From assembly GCA_031429035.1 (NCBI GenBank), contig JANOYU010000010.1, positions 1 to 12,370 on the forward strand: 12,370 nt of DNA, in the 5' to 3' direction. Both the position numbers and the translations under genes were made by a program. Origin of the DNA: Methylotenera_A sp031429035 (GTDB lineage Bacteria; Pseudomonadota; Gammaproteobacteria; Burkholderiales; Methylophilaceae). Within the stretch, counting starts at the first letter, position 1, and the number at the start of each line of letters is the position of its first letter. Below the pieces are notes generated by a model that did not search any database, had not been told where the DNA came from, and was given only the letters and a program-made list of their open reading frames with translations. This document shows positions 11,920-12,370 of the stretch, piece by piece.

Positions 11920-12370
11920 TTACTTCACTATCATCTTAGTATTGCTATCAGTAATGCGTTTCATACGCGCAATTAAATCTGATAAGCTGACATATTGGGT
12001 ATAGCCATTCACATTGACACTGGGAGCACCTTTACCTTTAACGATGATGTACCCTGCTTGGGTTGACTCAGAGCCCGTTGACTCCACACCACCCATTTTG
12101 CATATATCTTGTCGCAATTGACAGCTTAAGCCAATTTTTTCGTAATTAAATTCTTTAAAAAATCGCAAAAAAGTGCGCTGCAAGGCCGCTGCAGTGCCCT
12201 CGCCACCCAATGCGGTAATGTTTTCTACCGCGCGCTGTGAGACTTTTTTTAAGTGCTTGCCATCGGCAGTTTGGATGATCGCATCCATGCGCACAGGTTT
12301 CCAGTTTTCTAGTTGCAAATCTTTCACGTCACCTTCTAGTTTGCCCTCTATCGCGCCAAAGTTAAAAGTG
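11920..12370 (-). CDS. ydbH: YdbH-like AsmA-family intermembrane lipid transport protein, C-terminal end (5' part off window)
   Basis: Only the last 149 codons are in the window, open from the edge to TAA 11920-11922. The N-terminal visible part reads FNFGAIEGKLEGDV then LENWKPVRMDAIIQT, followed by VSQRAVENITALGGEGTAAAL, a Cys pair (LSCQLRQDIC) and a C-terminal beta strand (VNVNGYTQYVSLSDLIARM). These match what I remember of the C-terminal region of YdbH/AsmA-like proteins in Betaproteobacteria. The full protein should be a long inner-membrane-anchored beta-groove protein of 700 or more residues that carries phospholipids to the outer membrane. In E. coli it is redundant with TamB and YhdP. 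The downstream ynbE and ydbL genes support the identification. The two Cys (with spacing of seven) may form a disulfide. Confidence 0.8.
   Translation of the reverse strand, partial: TFNFGAIEGKLEGDVKDLQLENWKPVRMDAIIQTADGKHLKKVSQRAVENITALGGEGTAAALQRTFLRFFKEFNYEKIGLSCQLRQDICKMGGVESTGSESTQAGYIIVKGKGAPSVNVNGYTQYVSLSDLIARMKRITDSNTKMIVK

Overview
The window is chromosomal DNA from an AT-rich Gram-negative proteobacterium. The evidence is two or three lipoprotein signals, outer-membrane lipid-transport genes (ydbH-ynbE-ydbL), an RlmD-type rRNA methyltransferase and a Dcm-type cytosine methyltransferase. The form of the YdbL/YnbE pair and of RlmD looks most like Betaproteobacteria, and I would guess a methylotroph-type lineage such as Methylophilaceae. 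That placement is recognition from memory, not a search result. No tRNA, rRNA, CRISPR array, transposase or integrase is visible.

Layout. (1) 1-2546, minus strand: a type II restriction-modification module. A Dcm/M.EcoRII-type C5-cytosine methyltransferase with an N-terminal helix-turn-helix is followed, in the same frame and 18 nt later, by an MvaI/BcnI-type nuclease that runs off the left edge. The nuclease has no start-to-stop frame inside the window, but it is open for 420 codons and carries an intact PD..E.K centre plus a large extra N-terminal domain. (2) 2634-4266, minus: a family-5 solute-binding lipoprotein, coupled to a 60-residue protein of unknown function. (3) 4345-6152, plus: a DoxX-family membrane protein, its terminator, and a 432-residue membrane-anchored protein of unknown function. 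(4) 6147-7631, minus: rlmD, meeting the previous gene tail-to-tail at a shared CTATAG. (5) 7742-9560, plus: a small periplasmic beta-rich protein and a PDZ-M48 metalloprotease lipoprotein ending in a strong terminator. (6) 9653-11065, minus: a Phd/VapC toxin-antitoxin pair whose transcript appears to continue into a DnaQ-fold 3'-5' exonuclease gene; the promoter carries two nested inverted repeats. (7) 11155-12370, minus: ydbH (3' end only), ynbE and ydbL, the predicted inner-to-outer membrane phospholipid bridge, with a dRS3/REP-like palindrome between ydbH and ynbE.

How the genes work together. Two genome-defence or addiction modules (restriction-modification; toxin-antitoxin) flank a mostly housekeeping, envelope-centred region. 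The region contains several exported proteins: the solute-binding lipoprotein, the PDZ-M48 lipoprotein, the periplasmic beta-rich protein, YnbE and YdbL. The least conventional items are the nuclease's N-terminal domain, the self-regulatory sequence signals upstream of the methyltransferase, the toxin-antitoxin-exonuclease arrangement, and an insertion of about 34 residues in RlmD. Intergenic stretches are all below 300 bases. The spaces at 7632-7741 and 8213-8423 contain no convincing promoter or RNA that I can defend.
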